Assembly: GCA_028023455.1 (NCBI GenBank)
Contig: JAQFVV010012495.1
Span: forward strand, 3,359,516 to 3,423,515
Length of the DNA stretch: 64,000 nt
From: Epiperipatus broadwayi
Lineage: Eukaryota > Onychophora > Udeonychophora > Euonychophora > Peripatidae
Reading direction: 5' to 3'
How positions within the stretch are numbered: position 1 is the first letter of the stretch; every line of letters starts with the position of its first letter. The position numbers were made by a program, and so were the translations under genes. Shown piece after piece: positions 59,963 through 64,000 of this stretch. Under the pieces are notes generated by a model, which did not search any database, was not told the DNA's origin, and saw only the letters and a list, made by a program, of their open reading frames with translations.

Positions 59963-60144
59963 AAAATATACAAACCATCATACAATTACAAATATCCAGT
60001 AACGCCCTCTGTTTAAAGATCTATATCTCAATAATAGCAAACCTTAAAATGATATCATTTTAAGGTTTGCTATTATTGAGATATAGATCTTTAAACAGAG
60101 GGCGTTACTGGATATTTGTAATTGTATGATGGTTTGTATATTTT
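59963..60144. repeat. Perfect 182-bp palindrome, no spacer
   Basis: Two 91-bp arms meet at 60053/60054 with no loop, and I see no mismatch in either arm. The right arm is the end of the neighbouring RT frame (encoding NYKYPVTPSV and upstream residues), so the left arm is an inverted copy of Penelope coding DNA. TA-rich runs lie just outside both ends. Confidence 0.95.
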
Positions 60145-60528
60145 ATATATATATGGTGTGTTTGATAAGTGGTGTATGTGACCTCTGATATTGATAGGTT
60201 TAATATTCACTCTGTAGCAGAAGCGATTAGCTTCAATCATCACTTGCAGGTCCAAATATTTAATGCTGTTGGGGACTTCATCTTGATTTGTATTTATATT
60301 CAGGCCTGATGCTGTTGTAAGGTCTGTTTTGATGTCCTCTATGGTTTCCTCCAGTGCAGCCATGAAAATGTCGTCAACATATCTAGCATACAGCACTAAT
60401 CCACAGTCTATGTATCTAAGAATAATAATCTGCTCATATGCGTTCATCACGATGCTGGCCACGATTTCACTCATCGGAAGACCCATTGGCCAACCATTGA
60501 GCATCTGATACCATTCATAATTAAACAC
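60091..60528 (-). pseudogene. Penelope-like RT, motifs B and C
   Basis: A 145-codon frame. NGWPMGLPMSEIVASI (residues 11-26) is RT motif B with the G-x-x-M-G-x-P-x-S pattern typical of Penelope. ARYVDDIFM (48-56) is motif C with both catalytic aspartates intact (60370-60381). SIKYLDLQVMIEANRFCYRV (88-107) is the region after the palm. It overlaps the next upstream frame (60521-60706) by eight bases, so one frameshift separates them. The end of the frame lies in the palindrome. Confidence 0.9.
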
Positions 60529-60706
60529 TGTATATGTTTCTGTTCATCCACTCCAACAATGCCACAACAAACTGTACATGTTCCTGATTTATTCCATTTC
60601 TAATCAGTGCTTCTCTTACAATTATAATCGACTTTGGTCTATCAATCGATCCATATAATTCTGCTACATCAAGTGCTGTCATCCCTGTGTTGTGCTCCAG
60701 TGTCAC
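60521..60706 (-). pseudogene. Penelope-like RT, motif A
   Basis: A 61-codon frame with MTALDVAELYGSIDRPKSI (residues 9-27), the motif A segment D-V-x-x-L-Y-x-S-I in which the Asp binds metal. It continues as VREALIRNGINQEH and ends in WMNRNIYSV, where the frame shifts into the next segment (F-N-Y-E-W-Y-Q). Confidence 0.8.
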
Positions 60707-61204
60707 ATTTTTCAGTTTATTAATGAAGTCAAATTATGACTTAATAACATAATCCCCGTAGCCTGTGGTTTGGATGATTCACTTATTTATGGTCTTGGCT
60801 GCTTTATAATAGTGCACTCCGCTGAAGTCGATCATCAACCTTAATGGTACATTCTCCTTATGGGTTTTGGTGCTCGCAAAGATTCTTGGAGGAGTAATCA
60901 CTGACAAATACATTTGCAGGTATTCAGCCTTAGTAGATGTATAAGGCATAATCACAGACGCTACAAATTTGTCTTTATTTAAAATTAATTTCTGGAACTT
61001 TCCTAAATTTTAATTTATCTATTTGTTGTTGAATTTTGTTCCTATATTCCTCTGTATCCATAATCACAAATTTATTCCCTTTATCCTCCTTCATGACCGT
61101 AATATTATGTTGATTCATGAACCTTTGTGTTGCTGCTATTCTATCTTTCCACTGATCCTTCTGTGGGTGTATAGCCTTATGTTGTAAACATCTGGTGATT
61201 TTTG
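60707..61204 (-). pseudogene. Penelope-like RT, N-terminal finger region, broken
   Basis: Between the motif A frame and the N-terminal frame the coding sequence is legible only in short frames (for example FVIMDTEEYRNKIQQQIDKLK near 61015-61075, on the minus strand). Stops and shifts are frequent. Confidence 0.6.
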
Positions 61205-61438
61205 CTATATACGAATCCTTAAGAGGGTTCTTGTCCAGACTAGCTTCAGTATTAGCTCCATCTTAGGAAACTTCCACCCTTCACCAACAAATCTGGGGCC
61301 TTTATTCAAGACCGTTTTTACTCCTTCAGGGATCTGAGTCCTTGTTAGATTTAAGAATCCATCCTGCTCCTGTGGCTTCATCTGTTTGCCTTGTTTATAG
61401 GCTAAAAATTGGAGCTGCCTATTAAATTTCAATTCCAA
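61205..61438 (-). pseudogene. Penelope-like N-terminal region
   Basis: A 77-codon frame with LNLTRTQIPEGVKTVLNKGP then RFVGEG. The N-L-S-x-x-x-I-P-x-x-x-x-x-V-L-x-K-G-x-x-F pattern is a landmark just ahead of the RT domain in Penelope-like proteins. The frame opens at MELKFNRQL, and further upstream sequence was not recognised. Confidence 0.75.
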
Positions 61439-61440
61439 TT

Positions 61441-61551
61441 GTGCTCTAAGTCTGTTGCCTTTATATAGTTAATAGTCAGATCTTAAATTTAGAAATATTT
61501 TGAATCAATTTAAAGTAGTAAATATTAATTCTAAGGGCAATGTCAGCAAGT
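61441..61551. other. AT-rich spacer
   Basis: Nothing recognised. Confidence 0.4.
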
Positions 61552-61671
61552 AATACTTAAATAAGTCTATAACCTTAGTCAAATCTTGCATTTAGATTTG
61601 TAGAGGTTTCCCTTTTAATAAATTAAGCACTCAAGGAGCATGTACTAAGGTTATAGCCTTATTTAAGTATT
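61552..61671. mobile_element. Small MITE, 120 bp, with terminal inverted repeats
   Basis: The ends AATACTTAAATAAG...ATAACCTTAGT and their complement form about 28-bp inverted repeats with one mismatch. TA lies next to both ends, which may be a target duplication of the mariner type. A partial second copy is at 58714-58815. Confidence 0.8.
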
Positions 61672-62399
61672 AACTATAAATAGTTTGATAAGTTTCTCTG
61701 TAGGATCTGAATTGACGGATCTCTAGGAAATAATATATTTTTATTTCTTTTTCAGATTTGTCATTAGATAGATTCCATTTTTCATGGTTTTCAAAATCAT
61801 TACTTGCTATAGCTTGAAGAATTGCTATGAATATAATTAAACTAATTGGTTTTGAGAAAAGAAATTTTTTAAAAAAGCGCAATTCCTTAAACAAAACGAA
61901 ATGAGCGTTTCTCATGTAGAAAACTTTTCAAAAATATAAAAAGCACTCTCACTAATATATAAATTTGTCTATACTATCATATAGGACCATTAATTCTGAA
62001 CACTTTAATATTCAATTTTGAGGTAAATAAAGTAACTTGACATTGAAGTTAAAGTCGCCTAATGTTTATAAAGATAAAAGAAAATTACATGCCTATTAAT
62101 TTAGAATTTTTTTTATCTTAACTAATGTTGTTCAAAGTGGTATCTTTAACGCACATATATAAAAAAATACATCGTGAAAAATACTTTTAGCATAAGTATA
62201 AAATATGCGATTTTTCTTCTTGTTACAATCTATATTGCAAGATCAATAGCCACTCAAAATTCTAAAAAGTAATTAGTAATCAGTTATAATAAATCCTACC
62301 AGCATATTCAGTCAAAAGCTATAAATTACACATTTCTCTAGAAGCCACAAAGCTGCGAGTGAATATAGATATCACTGGTAATCATATAAAAGTAAATAA
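61672..62399. other. AT-rich stretch, nothing recognised
   Basis: The minus-strand 81-codon frame at 61670-61915 has no motif. No gene. Confidence 0.4.
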
Positions 62400-62611
62400 G
62401 TTGCTAAAATAGATAATTATAAAGAGAGAATGAAATTAAATAGCAAATTGTTGGAGGATATTTATAAAAGTGGAAGAGATGGGAGTAAAAAAAATTTGGA
62501 AATACATTAAAAGAAATAATGTAGGGGAAAGAGAAATAATATTACTAGATGATAAGGGAATACAGTGTCACTCTAGTGAAGAATTAAGAGACAATCTTAA
62601 ATAAGTATGTA

Positions 62612-62947
62612 ATGGATATAGAAAAGATGTTAGATATGAAGGACAACGTGATAATAAACATGAAAGCATATAATAATGGAAATATTAGGTTTACAGAAAA
62701 TGAATTGAATGAGGCAGGGAAGAAGTGGAAAGGCAAGAAGTTTAGATGGATAGTCAGCAGAAATGGTGATGAATTAAAAAATAGAGCAAAATTAAATCTG
62801 TTATCATGTTTTAATAAGATGGTACAGAAGAGAGAATTTTCAGATTGTTGGAATAATACATCAGTAAGATTACTATTTAAAGAAAAGGGTAAGAATCATA
62901 AAAAGTTAAGCAATTATAGACTGATAGTGGTAACATCAGTGATATAG
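62612..62947 (+). pseudogene. LINE family Z, N-terminal RT region
   Basis: A 111-codon frame reads MDIEKMLDMKDNVIINMKAY, RFTENELNEAGKKWKGKKF, AKLNLLSCFNKMVQKREF, SDCWNNTSVRLLFKEKG and KNHKKLSNYRLIVVTSV. The last three blocks follow the pattern W....V.L.(F/Y)K.KG....NYR.I.(V/L).S, the start of a LINE RT domain. The frame stops at 62945-62947 where the core would continue. Confidence 0.75.
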
Positions 62948-63659
62948 AAAGTTCTTGTATATATGGTGGATGGAAGGGTCACAAAATGGATGGAAGAAAA
63001 TAATATAATGGGTTCAAGGAGGTTTCCAATCAGGTAGGCATATAGGAGAGGTTTTTTTGTAGATACACAACATAGATATGAGTAGAAATTGACGTAGACA
63101 GTTATATATTGTTTTTATAAATATAGAGAAGACATATGAAAATAAAGTAAATAGAAATAGATTATTGGTAAGTTTAATAATTTGGAAATGGATAGAGTTT
63201 TAGTGGATCTTATTAAGAGATTGTATGAAAATAATTACTATACATATCAATTAAGAAATATAGAATCAATTAAAGTTAAAAATGGGGTGGGACTAAGGCA
63301 AGGACTTATTTTGTTTTGTTGTATTTGAGAGAAATGGGGTGAGCAATTAAAAGACTAGGAAGAGGGGTAGAGATACTATTAATAGGTGGCAAGAGAGTAT
63401 GTATATTATTGGGTCTCTTATTTGTGAATGATGTCTTCCTATGCACAGAAAGTAGGAAAGATATGGAAGTTATGCTGAAAATATACACAGGAGTGAGTAA
63501 GGAGATGGGGATTAAATTTAGTAAAAAAAAAAGAAAAGTAATGATGATAAATACTGGAAAAATATGAGCAAATTTTTTTATTGGGGGATATAAAGCTAAA
63601 TGTGATGAATAGGTATAACTATTTGAAAATCATCTTAAATAATCAGAGAAATTGCTTGG

Positions 63660-63947
63660 ATGAATGGGGAGGGGGTGATAAATAAAACAAAGATTCTGAT
63701 AAAGAAATTAACAGTGTTTTTATATAATAAATATGATATAGCTAGAATTATATGGAAGGGAATAGCAGTAGCCAGCTTAACATATTATACTGATGCATTA
63801 TGTGTTAGTAAAGGGGTATTAGATTACTTGAAAAAAGTACAAAGAGAAGTAGAAATACCTGTGGATGGCAAAGGTGGCAATTCAAGGAGAAATGGGATGG
63901 TCAAGTTTTTATATGAGAGATGCAAAAAGCAAAATGAAAATGTTTGA
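63660..63947 (+). pseudogene. LINE family Z post-RT region
   Basis: A 95-codon frame with IKKLTVFLYNKYDIARIIWK and ALCVSKGVLDYLKKVQREV, closely similar to 20261-20656. After that the frame shifts (EIPVDGKGGNSRRNGMVKF is the shifted reading of the WTAREAIQGELGWSSF block), so the gene is broken. Confidence 0.75.
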
Positions 63948-64000
63948 TAGGTTGCAATTTATGGATAATAAGAGAATAGCTAAAAAATTATTCAATTGGG

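Larger units (their letters stand above)
59040..61440 (-). mobile_element. Penelope-like element, most complete copy
   Basis: On the minus strand from 61440 to about 59100 this holds, in order, the N-terminal region, reverse transcriptase motifs A, B and C, the linker and a GIY-YIG endonuclease, in four frame segments. The linker region is interrupted by a 182-bp palindrome and a (TA)n run (59904-59922). A stem motif just after the stop codon (complement of about 59145-59190: AAGGT-TTT-ACCTT then CGAAAA) resembles a decayed hammerhead-type terminus. The left limit is an estimate. Confidence 0.85.
62400..64000 (+). mobile_element. LINE family Z, RT region, runs off the right edge
   Basis: Plus sense. 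The pre-RT and RT parts (62400-63600) precede the post-RT part (63660 on), which matches the copy at 20261. Motif B-like GLRQGLILF (near 63289-63315) and motif C-like LLFVNDVFLCTES (about 63413-63450) are legible, the latter with the first catalytic Asp changed to Asn. A KEMGIKFSKKK block follows. The 3' end is beyond the window. Confidence 0.8.

Overview
This window looks like gene-poor, repeat-dense DNA from an invertebrate animal nuclear genome. It is very AT-rich (I estimate 70-75% A+T), with eukaryotic retroelement debris, long simple-sequence tracts and no operon-like gene clusters. I found no intact host protein-coding gene and no convincing intact tRNA or rRNA gene. The mix of Penelope-like elements, RTE-type LINEs, tRNA-derived SINEs and very long GATA tracts would fit a cephalopod or another lophotrochozoan. 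That taxonomic guess is an inference only.

Layout. 0-5 kb: unassigned AT-rich DNA, one short tRNA-like element, and an array of a dispersed repeat that carries a hammerhead-ribozyme core (family H). 5-7.75 kb: a decayed RTE-type LINE. 8.9-10 kb: a foldback MITE and a second RTE 3' end split by a family H insertion. 10.55-13.5 kb: a minus-strand LINE (family Z) split by a degraded piggyBac transposon with TTAA duplications. 16.6-17.1 kb: another LINE tail invaded by a purine tract. 17.6-18.7 kb: a 1.04-kb inverted repeat. 18.7-19.8 kb: a foldback SINE interrupted by a Penelope GIY-YIG fragment. 20.2-21.4 kb: another family Z tail. 21.4-33 kb: mostly unassigned, with small tRNA-like SINEs, a foldback SINE and a triplet-repeat block. 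33.3-33.9 kb: a GATA megasatellite. 36-43.2 kb: two wrecked LINEs, one with a gag-like zinc knuckle, an endonuclease start and a YMDD box, itself invaded by a second GATA tract and a SINE. 43.9-50 kb: tandem SINE copies, a Penelope fragment between inverted family H copies, and more family H copies. 50-58 kb: foldback elements, one of which carries a hammerhead core on both strands. 58-61.5 kb: a family Z tail and the best-preserved Penelope-like element, interrupted by a perfect 182-bp palindrome. 62.4-64 kb: a family Z LINE running off the right edge.

Working together. Nothing here forms a cellular pathway. The logic is parasitic: LINEs and Penelope elements supply reverse transcriptase, and the SINEs and family H are non-autonomous passengers. 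The most interesting signal is family H, about 480 bp per unit and tandem or inverted in places. By my hand alignment of about eleven copies, its consensus contains every canonical hammerhead core position, paired helices I and II, and a 4-bp self-complementary helix III. A tRNA-like B box lies downstream. This resembles the schistosome Sm-alpha SINE-like elements or metazoan retrozymes. A second theme is the unusual density of inverted repeats, at least ten in 64 kb.
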